Part shown: in pieces, positions 1 through 6,653 of the stretch
How positions within the stretch are numbered: the stretch's first letter is position 1
How the letters are laid out: every line of letters begins with the position of its first letter
DNA from: Ferruginibacter sp.
GTDB lineage: Bacteria > Bacteroidota > Bacteroidia > Chitinophagales > Chitinophagaceae
Direction of reading: 5' to 3'
DNA: 13,837 nt
Assembly (NCBI GenBank): GCA_025352435.1
Contig: JANXTN010000107.1
Location: forward strand, 1 to 13,837
The notes under the pieces: model-generated
Databases searched by the model: none
The model's input: only the letters and a program-made list of their open reading frames with translations
What the model was told of the DNA's origin: nothing
Program-made: the position numbers and the translations under genes

Positions 1-323
1 CCAACGCCGGTTGCAGCGCCTTGGAATGGCTCAATGGCACTTGGGTGGTTGTGGCTTTCTATTTTAAATACAACGCCATAACCATCACCGATATCCATCA
101 GCCCGGCATTTTCATCGCCTGCTTTTACGAGCATTTTTGCACCATCTCTGGGCAATGTTTTCAATAACTTAATGGAGTTTTTATAGCTGCAGTGTTCGCT
201 CCACATATCACTGAAAGCGCAGAGCTCAGTAAAGTTTGGTGTACGGCCAAGTTTTTCAATGATGAGTTTAAATTCTTCAGGCGTTATTCTTAATTGCTCG
301 GCGGTTTGTGCAGTTATTTCCAT
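1..323 (-). CDS. purL: Phosphoribosylformylglycinamidine synthase subunit PurL, N-terminal part (cut by window edge)
   Basis: PurL makes formylglycinamidine ribonucleotide from FGAR, ATP and ammonia supplied by PurQ, in cytoplasmic purine synthesis. Only about 107 N-terminal residues are present; the rest lies beyond base 1. The translation starts [18 protein letters not shown] and carries the family signature [11 protein letters not shown], which includes the catalytic-region His. The nucleotide-binding segment follows with [19 protein letters not shown] and then [11 protein letters not shown]. The start directly before this signature suits the small, PurQ/PurS-dependent PurL rather than the large fused form, whose N-terminal domain would come first. 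The start is ATG at 321-323, with no Shine-Dalgarno sequence. A promoter-like element sits about 125 bases upstream, so the 5' leader would be long. The family call is firm; full length cannot be judged. Confidence 0.95.
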   Translation of the reverse strand, partial: MEITAQTAEQLRITPEEFKLIIEKLGRTPNFTELCAFSDMWSEHCSYKNSIKLLKTLPRDGAKMLVKAGDENAGLMDIGDGYGVVFKIESHNHPSAIEPFQGAATGV

Positions 324-423
324 GATGATTATTGCCACGAATAACACAGATTTACTCGAATGATAAATCAACGAATAAATATTGTAACGACGGCAGTTTT
401 AAAAGTTGTTATAAATAAATCTA

Positions 424-438
424 AAGAATTAAATTCTT
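424..438. repeat. Perfect 15-base palindrome in the purL leader
   Basis: AAGAATT-A-AATTCTT is a perfect inverted repeat with 7-base arms around one central base. It lies at or just after the inferred purL transcription start, where an operator could act. It is wholly AT-rich apart from one G/C pair per arm, so chance is a real alternative in this base composition. Confidence 0.35.
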
Positions 439-448
439 GAATGAGCCG

Positions 449-480
449 CAAATTTACAGAGCTACCTTCTTTATGGCTAA
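449..480 (-). promoter_or_regulatory. Candidate Bacteroidota-type promoter for purL
   Basis: Read on the minus strand, TAAATTTG (449-456) matches the Bacteroidota -7 consensus TAnnTTTG exactly and is followed by C. Twenty bases upstream is TTAG (477-480), one mismatch from the -33 TTTG. Transcription would start near base 442 and leave a leader of about 120 bases before the purL ATG. Inferred from motif and spacing only. Confidence 0.5.
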
Positions 481-531
481 TAAATAAAAGTCAATATTTT
501 AACTATCTTCCCACAACTTAAAAAAACACCA

Positions 532-1776
532 TTGCCTGCTGTATTGTTTATTTTTTATTTTCTGATTTTAGGCTTTTGGCTCACACGAATGAGGATGGTG
601 AAAGGCTGTGGAATAGAGATGACAATTGTTTTGGGACTTTTTACGATAAAGGTTTTGGCTAGTATTGCGGTTGGGCTTGTGAGCCATTATATATTACATG
701 ACAAAACTGATTATTACGGAACCAATCTTTACGGCATTCAGGAACACCAGTCCCTCATAAATACGCCGAAGGTTTTCTTTACTGATATATTTTCTTCCAA
801 CTATGCTGAGAGAGGTGAATTTTTTGGGTCGAGAGGATCGTATTGGAATGACCTGCGTTTCAATGTAATTTACAAGGCATTGGCCTTTACAAATATTTTA
901 AGCCAGGGCAATTATTTCACTAATAGCCTGTTTTTTAATTTTGCAGGCTTCATTGGTTTGATTCTGTTGTACAAGGTTTTTATAAATGTGTATCCATTAA
1001 AAGAGGGGGCGGTCATCGTTTGTTGTTTTTTATTGCCGTCAACATTGTATTTTGGATCGGGCATACACAAAGATTTGATTGTGTTGACGGCACTTTCTGT
1101 TTTTTGTTACGCTTCGTATTTTGGTTTGAATCATCGTTTTACTATAAAGAAGATCAGCTTTCTGTTTGTATCTTTTTTGGCTATTTTACTAGTGCGCAAT
1201 TTTATTGCAGTCATTTTGTTGCCCTGTGCATTAACATGGTTTGTTGCTTATAAATATAGATTTTCAGCAATAAAAAGCTTTGCAACACTACTTGCTGCTG
1301 GAATTTTAGGAACCATTGCATTGCATTCCATTTCAGAAAAAGTGGATCCGCTACAAATTATTGTGAACAAACAGCAAGCATTTTTTGCACTTGGCAGAGC
1401 CAATACAGATTTTGTAATGGATACGCTGCAACCTACTATCAAAAGTTTTGTAACGCAGGCACCCTCCGCACTAAGGCATTCTTTTATAGCACCCTACCCT
1501 ACCGAGTTTGATAATTTTTACATGAATTGCTTCTCAACAGAAATAATAATTTATTGGTTGTTGTTTTTACTGATGCTGATTACACGAAGCGGTGGGAAAT
1601 CCCGGAATGCATTCATATTATTTGGCGCGATCCTCACCTTTCTTATTTTTCTTTTTACTGGTTATATAACCCCTGCTGCTGGTGCGCTTGTTCGGTATAG
1701 AAGTATTTACTTCCCTTTTTTGCTTGTTCCAATTTTGTGTGAGATTAATTGGAATAAAATGCAGGGCAAAGTCTGA
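532..1776 (+). CDS. Multi-pass inner-membrane protein of unknown function
   Basis: I do not recognise a named family. The 414-residue translation is strongly hydrophobic, with roughly nine or ten membrane-spanning stretches (for example near residues 2-17, 27-47, 130-150, 155-175 and 345-395). A long polar, probably extracytoplasmic loop lies around residues 55-115. A GSGIHKDLIV motif follows the fifth or so segment; similar Gly/His-Lys-Asp motifs occur in polysaccharide-polymerase and glycosyltransferase-like membrane proteins, so an envelope-glycan role is possible but unproven. The start is uncertain. TTG at 532 is used here, the frame is open back to 484 without an ATG, and the first ATG is at 590. 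A weak -7-like TATCTTCC at 504-511 would favour TTG 532. The gene diverges from purL and precedes glnN, but nothing ties it functionally to either. Confidence 0.75.
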   Translation: MPAVLFIFYFLILGFWLTRMRMVKGCGIEMTIVLGLFTIKVLASIAVGLVSHYILHDKTDYYGTNLYGIQEHQSLINTPKVFFTDIFSSNYAERGEFFGSRGSYWNDLRFNVIYKALAFTNILSQGNYFTNSLFFNFAGFIGLILLYKVFINVYPLKEGAVIVCCFLLPSTLYFGSGIHKDLIVLTALSVFCYASYFGLNHRFTIKKISFLFVSFLAILLVRNFIAVILLPCALTWFVAYKYRFSAIKSFATLLAAGILGTIALHSISEKVDPLQIIVNKQQAFFALGRANTDFVMDTLQPTIKSFVTQAPSALRHSFIAPYPTEFDNFYMNCFSTEIIIYWLLFLLMLITRSGGKSRNAFILFGAILTFLIFLFTGYITPAAGALVRYRSIYFPFLLVPILCEINWNKMQGKV

Positions 1777-1787
1777 TTCTATACATT

Positions 1788-1814
1788 ATAATTTAAAATA
1801 TCTAAATTATTTTT
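1788..1814 (+). terminator. Possible AT-only terminator after the membrane protein
   Basis: ATAATTTA (1788-1795) and TAAATTAT (1803-1810) form a perfect 8-base-pair stem with a 7-base loop, followed directly by TTTT. The stem contains no G/C pair, so it would be weak. It is placed correctly, just after the stop codon at 1774-1776. Confidence 0.3.
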
Positions 1815-1853
1815 ATAATTATGCAAGAAAAACATACTTTCTGATAATAATTA

Positions 1854-1885
1854 TTTGCTGATTCATTAAAAAAAGACTTCTTTTG
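1854..1885 (+). promoter_or_regulatory. Bacteroidota-type promoter of glnN
   Basis: TTTG at 1854-1857 is followed after exactly 20 bases by TTCTTTTG (1878-1885), close to the TAnnTTTG -7 consensus and followed by CA. Transcription would begin near 1890-1892, giving a leader of about 12-14 bases before ATG 1904. The element overlaps the upstream in-frame TTG at 1883, which argues against that codon as the start. Confidence 0.6.
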
Positions 1886-1903
1886 CACTCAAATCACACA
1901 ATT

Positions 1904-4099
1904 ATGAGTTCAATAAGGTTCGATGCTGTAAAAAACTTGGGCAATCCTCCATCAACTGTAAAGGTTGATAACGCCTCAAAAATCACGGGCATTTTTAATG
2001 AAAATGTATTTACACTTAGCGCTGCAAGGAAATATTTAAGCGATGATGCTTACAAAAGTTTACTAGCTAGCACACGAGGTGGTAAAAAAATTGACCGTGC
2101 AATGGGCAACCAAATTGCGAATGGTTTGCGTGCATGGGCAGAAAGCAAAGGAGTAACCCATTTTACACATTGGTTTCAACCACTAACAGGTCTATCTGCG
2201 GAAAAACATGATTCTTTTTTTACATTAAAAGGCGACGGCACACCGATAGAAGAATTTGAGGGTGCGGCGTTGATTCAGCAAGAACCTGACGCATCTTCTT
2301 TTCCAAATGGAGGTTTGCGTGCAACTTTTGAGGCACGTGGTTACACAGCCTGGGACCCCTCATCTCCTGCATTTATAATGGAAATTGGTGATGGTAAAAC
2401 ATTGTGTATTCCAACCATCTTTGTTTCGTACACCGGAGAATCTCTAGATACTAAAACACCGCTTTTAAAAGCATTGGTTGCATTAGATAAAGCAGCAGTT
2501 GATGTGTGCCAGTATTTTGATAAAAACATTTCTAAAGTAACTGCTACACTTGGTTGGGAGCAGGAATATTTTGTGGTAGATGCAGGCCTGGCAAATGCCC
2601 GTCCTGATCTATTGCTTACGGGTCGTACCGTTTTTGGTCATGCACCTGCCAAGGGCCAGCAATTAGATGATCATTATTTTGGTGCAATACCGGAGCGTAT
2701 TTATGCATTTATGTTAGACTTCGAGAGAGAGTCTTACAAGCTTGGTATACCAATTCGTACCCGTCACAATGAAGTAGCACCATGTCAGTTTGAGTGTGCG
2801 CCTATTTTTGAAGAAACTAACCTTGCAGTTGATCATAATACTTTATTGATGGATGTGATGCTCCGTGTTGCAAAGCGCCACAACTTAATGGTATTGCTAC
2901 ATGAGAAGCCTTTTGCCGGAATAAACGGCAGCGGCAAGCACAACAACTGGAGCATGAGTACCGATTCCGGTGTGAACTTATTAGCCCCAGGCAAAACGCC
3001 GAAGACAAACTTGATGTTTCTTACTTTTTTTGTAAATACAATTAAAGCAGTACACGATTATGCAAGCTTGATAAGAGCATCTATAGCAAGTGCAGGTAAT
3101 GACCACAGACTTGGCGCAAACGAAGCACCACCTGCAATTATCTCCATCTTTATAGGTAAGTTCTTAACGGATGTTTTGAAGCAAATTGAAGAACGAGTTA
3201 GTGGCAATTTTGATGAGCAGGACGAAGCAATTTTGAAACTAGATATACATAAGTCTATTCCTGAATTGATGTTAGATAATACGGACAGAAACAGAACATC
3301 TCCATTTGCATTCACAGGAAATAAATTTGAATTTAGAGCAGTGGGATCATCCGCAAACTGTGCTGTGCCAATGACCACTTTGAATACAGTGATGGCAGAA
3401 ACTTTGAAGACATTCAAAACAGAAGTGGATGCTTTGATAGAGAAAGGTGAAAAGAAGGAAGTTGCATTGTTACATACAATAAGGAAATATATTGTAGAAA
3501 GTAAAAAAGTTTTATTTGAAGGCGATGGTTATAGTGAAGAATGGGCAGCCGAGGCTGAGAAAAGAGGGTTAGAAAATGTAAAGACAACACCATTGGCATT
3601 AGATGCCTATGTAAGCGAAAAAGCAAAAAAACTTTTTGAAACAAACAACATTTATACGCATGGTGAATTGGAAGCAAGACATGAAATTATGTTGGAAGAA
3701 TATGTAAAAAAAGTTCAAATTGAAGCAAGAGTTATGGGAGATCTAGCAAGCACTTTAATTCTTCCTGCTGCTGTTAAGTACCAGAATATTTTGTTACAAA
3801 ATATCAATGGTTTAAAAGATGCCGGTGTTTCTAAAGATGGATATGCAAACCAATTACAAATCGTACAAAAGATCAGTGAACACATCAATCTGATTAGCGA
3901 TAAAACAGAAGCGATGATTGAAGCACGTAAAAAAGCAAATGAACTTGCAAGCAGCAAAGAAAAAGCGGTGGCTTATTGCGATGATGTGAAAGGACATTAT
4001 TTTGATGAAATTCGCTACCATGTAGATAAACTGGAATTGATGGTAGATGATAGTCTTTGGTTGTTACCTAAATACAGAGAAATACTTTTCTTAAGATAG
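1904..4099 (+). CDS. glnN: Type III glutamine synthetase
   Basis: This cytoplasmic enzyme makes glutamine from glutamate, ammonia and ATP; GSIII forms dodecamers and is the typical glutamine synthetase of Bacteroidota. The protein is 731 residues, the usual GSIII size and far longer than GSI or GSII. Visible signatures are the GSIII-type FPNGGLRATFEARGY segment near residue 133 and GWEQEYFVVD (217-226) with metal-ligand glutamates. RTRHNEVAPCQFE starts near 285, the ATP/glutamate site NGSGKHNNWS near 341, and DRNRTSPFAFTGNKFEFRAVG in the C-terminal half supplies the conserved Arg and Glu. ATG 1904 is chosen because the promoter -7 element covers the upstream TTG at 1883, and the product then begins MSSIRFDAVKNL. 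It has its own promoter and terminator, so it is monocistronic. No tyrosine-adenylylation-type regulation can be inferred for this class. Confidence 0.97.
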   Translation: MSSIRFDAVKNLGNPPSTVKVDNASKITGIFNENVFTLSAARKYLSDDAYKSLLASTRGGKKIDRAMGNQIANGLRAWAESKGVTHFTHWFQPLTGLSAEKHDSFFTLKGDGTPIEEFEGAALIQQEPDASSFPNGGLRATFEARGYTAWDPSSPAFIMEIGDGKTLCIPTIFVSYTGESLDTKTPLLKALVALDKAAVDVCQYFDKNISKVTATLGWEQEYFVVDAGLANARPDLLLTGRTVFGHAPAKGQQLDDHYFGAIPERIYAFMLDFERESYKLGIPIRTRHNEVAPCQFECAPIFEETNLAVDHNTLLMDVMLRVAKRHNLMVLLHEKPFAGINGSGKHNNWSMSTDSGVNLLAPGKTPKTNLMFLTFFVNTIKAVHDYASLIRASIASAGNDHRLGANEAPPAIISIFIGKFLTDVLKQIEERVSGNFDEQDEAILKLDIHKSIPELMLDNTDRNRTSPFAFTGNKFEFRAVGSSANCAVPMTTLNTVMAETLKTFKTEVDALIEKGEKKEVALLHTIRKYIVESKKVLFEGDGYSEEWAAEAEKRGLENVKTTPLALDAYVSEKAKKLFETNNIYTHGELEARHEIMLEEYVKKVQIEARVMGDLASTLILPAAVKYQNILLQNINGLKDAGVSKDGYANQLQIVQKISEHINLISDKTEAMIEARKKANELASSKEKAVAYCDDVKGHYFDEIRYHVDKLELMVDDSLWLLPKYREILFLR

Positions 4100-4115
4100 A
4101 AGTTACTTTGATCTT

Positions 4116-4145
4116 AAAGTCCCTGAAATTTTCAGGGACTTTTTT
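4116..4145 (+). terminator. Intrinsic terminator of glnN
   Basis: AAAGTCCCTGA (4116-4126) pairs perfectly with TCAGGGACTTT (4132-4142), an 11-base-pair stem with a 5-base loop and a run of six T at 4140-4145. It begins 16 bases after the glnN stop and is the strongest terminator in the window. Confidence 0.9.
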
Positions 4146-4146
4146 A

Positions 4147-4178
4147 TGTGTATGTTAACGAATGCATGGTTAATTTTA
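4147..4178 (+). promoter_or_regulatory. Possible promoter very close to the start of the transglutaminase-fold gene
   Basis: TGTG (4147-4150), 20 bases, then TAATTTTA (4171-4178) resembles TTTG-N20-TAnnTTTG with one mismatch in each box. It lies directly after the glnN terminator. Only four bases separate it from ATG 4183, so a transcript from it would start at or about the A of the ATG. Confidence 0.3.
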
Positions 4179-4182
4179 AAAG

Positions 4183-5136
4183 ATGAAAAAAACTGTATTT
4201 GCTTTACTTTTATTTTCCATTAGTGTGTTGTGTTTTGCTCAATCTTCTAAATACAAAAGCGTAGATGAGGCTGTTGAAAAACTTGGCCCGTTAAACAAAT
4301 TTAATGTGGCAGTTATAGCTGATACCATCACCGAAAAATTTGCGGATAACGAACAAAAAGCAAGGGCCATTTATTACTGGATTGCAAATAACATTCAATT
4401 AGACCCCAAGGGAACAAGACAGAATGATGATAAGAATATACTGCCAGAAAAAGTAATTGCACTGAGAAAAGCTACACCTCTTGGGTTTTCTTTCTTGGTA
4501 CAGGAAATGTGCAGTGCAGCAAATATTCGATGCCTGAGCGTGGACGGTTATGTAAAAAATTATGCAGCAGAAATAAACGAGCCTGTAGATGAAAAAAATT
4601 ACTCTTGGAACGTTGTTCAGTTAGGCCAAAGTCCCGAGACATGGTTTTATGTAGACGCAGCCAGGGCCAGTGGTTATCTTGATAAAAAAAATACCGTTTT
4701 TACCAAGCAATTTACCAGCGAATACTTTTTTGCAGATAGAAAACTTTTTAATCTTGTTCACTATCCTGAAAATGGTGCATGGCAGCTCGGTGGCGGTGCA
4801 AAAAGTATTAGGGATTTTTATTCGCTTCCTGTTTTTAATAATTTTGCTTTTGCGCTAGGTTTGGGGAAACCTTTGCCTACGAACGGTTACATAAAGACAA
4901 GTTTAAAAAAACCTGTTGTATTTTCATTTCCAGTGAACAGTGCTATTGATATCAAAAATATTTCTTTGATAATGGGTGATGAAAAAAAGCAATCAAAGCC
5001 TGAGGTAATGAATTTTGCTAATAGTGGCAACAAAATAAGTTTCACCTATCAGTTTAAAAAAGAAGACACTTTCCCGTTAAGAATTGTGGCGGATGGAAAC
5101 GATATTTTGCAATACATGGTAGAGGTTACTGAATAA
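4183..5136 (+). CDS. Secreted transglutaminase-fold protein, probably catalytically inactive
   Basis: The 317-residue product begins with a signal peptide ending FAQ (about residue 20), so it should be exported to the periplasm or cell surface. Residues 45-165 match the transglutaminase-like core: FADNEQKARAIYYWIANNI is the usual helix before the active site, and RKATPLGFSFLVQEMC, LSVDGYVKN, NYSWNVVQL and FYVDAARASGYL follow in the family order. In active members the first of these reads C-x-G-Y/F and the histidine lies in H-x-W-N. Here those positions are Pro99 and Tyr140; only Asp158 of the Cys-His-Asp triad remains. It is therefore best called a pseudoenzyme or binding protein. The C-terminal 120 residues look like a beta-rich extracellular domain. 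The gene meets its downstream neighbour tail to tail with an 11-base overlap. Confidence 0.8.
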   Translation: MKKTVFALLLFSISVLCFAQSSKYKSVDEAVEKLGPLNKFNVAVIADTITEKFADNEQKARAIYYWIANNIQLDPKGTRQNDDKNILPEKVIALRKATPLGFSFLVQEMCSAANIRCLSVDGYVKNYAAEINEPVDEKNYSWNVVQLGQSPETWFYVDAARASGYLDKKNTVFTKQFTSEYFFADRKLFNLVHYPENGAWQLGGGAKSIRDFYSLPVFNNFAFALGLGKPLPTNGYIKTSLKKPVVFSFPVNSAIDIKNISLIMGDEKKQSKPEVMNFANSGNKISFTYQFKKEDTFPLRIVADGNDILQYMVEVTE

Positions 5137-5644
5137 CCTTCTTTCCATCTCTGTATAATTTTATCATTTCCGGGAATGATAATCTTTGCAGGCATGATGT
5201 AACAACTGTAGCGATTCTTTTTGTTCTCGTTACTTCTGTTTTAGCTCCTTTAATCCAATTAGAAAACCAGTTTTGATGAGAAGGTGGTAGACTTTTATAA
5301 AACTCACACGCCGTTTTCTCCTCTAATAAACAGGCAATCAAATCTTCATCATGCTTCAATTGTTCCTCATCTACCATTAATTGAACATTTACAAATGCTC
5401 CATGAATTTTCTTAATCGCCTTTCTCATAGCTGCATTTACTGCTAGGATAAAATCTCCTTCACCCATTGGTGTTAAAGCAATTGCGGAAATGTTATGGTC
5501 ATCAATTTTTCCTTTTACCCGAAAAGACTTTTTATGTCCTGGCTTTAATTTATTTGCTATTTGAGCAGGAATTTTAATGTAAGTCCAACCCGTTTTTTCT
5601 CCTTGGTTGCCAAATTTTTGCAACTGTGCTTTAAAACTTAACAT
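5126..5644 (-). CDS. DUF1905 / YdeI-OmpD-associated family protein
   Basis: The product has 172 residues and no signal peptide. Its N-terminal half (about 1-95) matches DUF1905: GWTYIKIPAQIANKL, then FRVKGKIDDHNISAIALTP, then GDFILAVNAAMRKAI, a small beta-barrel-like domain. Residues 105-172 match the YdeI/OmdA-like C-terminal segment, with FYKSLPPSHQNWFSNWIKGAK and a helix rich in Lys/Arg (TKRIATVVTSCLQRL). In enterobacteria the YdeI group has been linked to bacteriocin and antimicrobial-peptide tolerance, but the biochemical role is unknown and should not be assumed here. The start is ATG 5642-5644, just after the terminator of the upstream DsbA-like gene, so it is probably transcribed on its own. 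No good promoter motif is visible. The last 11 bases overlap the convergent gene. Confidence 0.85.
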   Translation of the reverse strand: MLSFKAQLQKFGNQGEKTGWTYIKIPAQIANKLKPGHKKSFRVKGKIDDHNISAIALTPMGEGDFILAVNAAMRKAIKKIHGAFVNVQLMVDEEQLKHDEDLIACLLEEKTACEFYKSLPPSHQNWFSNWIKGAKTEVTRTKRIATVVTSCLQRLSFPEMIKLYRDGKKVIQ

Positions 5645-5664
5645 GGTTAATAATTATAAGGCAT

Positions 5665-5691
5665 AAAAAAACCACTATGAAAGTGGTTTTT
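5665..5691 (-). terminator. Intrinsic terminator of the DsbA-like gene
   Basis: On the minus strand AAAAACCACT and AGTGGTTTTT form a 10-base-pair stem around a 5-base loop (5677-5681), ending in seven U. It lies 22 bases after the stop of the DsbA-like gene. The flanking A and T runs could let it also work from the other strand. Confidence 0.8.
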
Positions 5692-5713
5692 AATATTTGT
5701 TTATCCAAAAAAA

Positions 5714-6457
5714 TTATGCCCTTTGTTTTGTAGCGGCCTTTGCAGGTGTTTTACTTGCAGCTTTTGCCACAGGCTTTGCAGGCGTTTTTACAGCAGCTTT
5801 TACAGGTATTTTAGAAGCAACCTTTACAGCAGACTTCGCCGGTACTTTTGCTACAACTATTATTTCTTCTACTTCCTCTTCCTCAATTACGGGAGCAACC
5901 TTAGGGGCTTTCCCTTTTTTCTTTAAATTTTTAATAGCATCTTCAATTTCCTTCTTAATGTCCTCATAAGTTGGTTTTCCAACTCTTTCGCCATTTACAA
6001 AGAAAGTAGGAACGGTGGTAACTCCGCGATTCAAACCTTCTCTTAAATCTCCCTGTACCTGCCAACCATAAGTAGCATTCACCAAATCATCTAAGAAACG
6101 CTTATTTTGTACACCTGCTTCTTTGCTATATAATTTTAAACTAGTTGTACCAAGATTTTTTCTGTTTGCAAACAGAATATTGTGCATTTCCCAAAATTTA
6201 CCATCCTGACCTGTTGCAACTGCTGCTTCCCCTGCTTTTAAACTTCGTTGGTGAATATTGGTTAGCGGAAAATGTCTGAAATTGAACCTGATAACGCCAT
6301 CATATTCAACTAGTAATTTTTTTACTATCTCATTCGCATTTGCACAAACTTCACTTTCGTACTCACCAAATTCTTCTAATGTAATCTCCGCTTTAACATT
6401 TCCCACAAAAATATCTCTGGGTTCTATAATTTCAACTACTTCTTTTTTGAATGCCAT
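5714..6457 (-). CDS. DsbA-like thioredoxin-fold protein with SxxC site and histone-H1-like tail
   Basis: Residues 15-178 form a DsbA-type thioredoxin fold: the opening strand ITLEEFGEYE, the helical insert GKFWEMHNILF (87-96), and the cis-proline loop TTVPTFFVNG with Pro150. The usual CxxC is Ser35-Glu-Val-Cys38, so the nucleophilic first Cys is missing while the resolving Cys stays; ordinary disulfide exchange is unlikely. No signal peptide is present, so it is probably cytoplasmic. After a coiled, lysine-rich helix come an acidic patch (EEEEVEE, 192-198) and a tail (204-244) with Lys at every fourth position: 204, 208, 212 and so on to 244. Ala, Pro, Val, Thr and Ser fill the gaps, as in histone H1-like and AlgP-like tails. 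Nucleic-acid or polyanion binding is a reasonable inference, untested. It lies downstream of clpB on the same strand, with its own likely promoter and terminator. Confidence 0.85.
   Translation of the reverse strand: MAFKKEVVEIIEPRDIFVGNVKAEITLEEFGEYESEVCANANEIVKKLLVEYDGVIRFNFRHFPLTNIHQRSLKAGEAAVATGQDGKFWEMHNILFANRKNLGTTSLKLYSKEAGVQNKRFLDDLVNATYGWQVQGDLREGLNRGVTTVPTFFVNGERVGKPTYEDIKKEIEDAIKNLKKKGKAPKVAPVIEEEEVEEIIVVAKVPAKSAVKVASKIPVKAAVKTPAKPVAKAASKTPAKAATKQRA
5717..5848 (-). repeat. Degenerate 12-base tandem repeat encoding K-x-x-x units
   Basis: Eleven consecutive 12-base units each encode one tetrapeptide ending or starting in Lys, including three TPAK-type units and AASK/AATK-type units. 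At DNA level the plus strand shows recurrent GCAGGygTTTT and GCAGCTTTT words. Such repeats expand and contract easily, so the tail length may vary between strains. Confidence 0.75.
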
Positions 6458-6577
6458 TTTAAATTTTGTTTTATGCTGTAAAAGATATTGACAGCTTGTT
6501 TATTGATTATCAGAGGATTAAACGGAATAAACCATTAAAATATTTGATTTATGCTTCGCAATTTACAGATTTTAATG

Positions 6578-6610
6578 CAAAAATTAAACCGATTTAAGTA
6601 AATTAACAAA
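6578..6610 (-). promoter_or_regulatory. Candidate promoter of the DsbA-like gene
   Basis: On the minus strand TTTG (6607-6610) is followed after 21 bases by AATTTTTG (6578-6585) and then C, one mismatch from TAnnTTTG. This lies in the 196-base gap after clpB and would give a leader of about 115 bases. I see nothing else in that AT-rich gap, including no clear clpB terminator. Confidence 0.35.
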
Positions 6611-6653
6611 TGTTAAAGAATAACAAATTGATTACTAATATGCTGTATAAACA

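Noticed and set aside
1883..1903. Upstream TTG start for glnN adding seven residues
   Set aside because: The TTG is part of the TTCTTTTG promoter box, and ATG 1904 gives the standard GSIII N-terminus.
3058..3417. 119-codon antisense frame inside glnN
   Set aside because: It is entirely covered by conserved glnN sequence on the other strand, with no start signal or recognisable domain.
5697..5969. Plus-strand frame rich in Ala-Phe-Thr repeats
   Set aside because: It is the antisense reading of the lysine-periodic tail; the repetition is inherited from the 12-base units.
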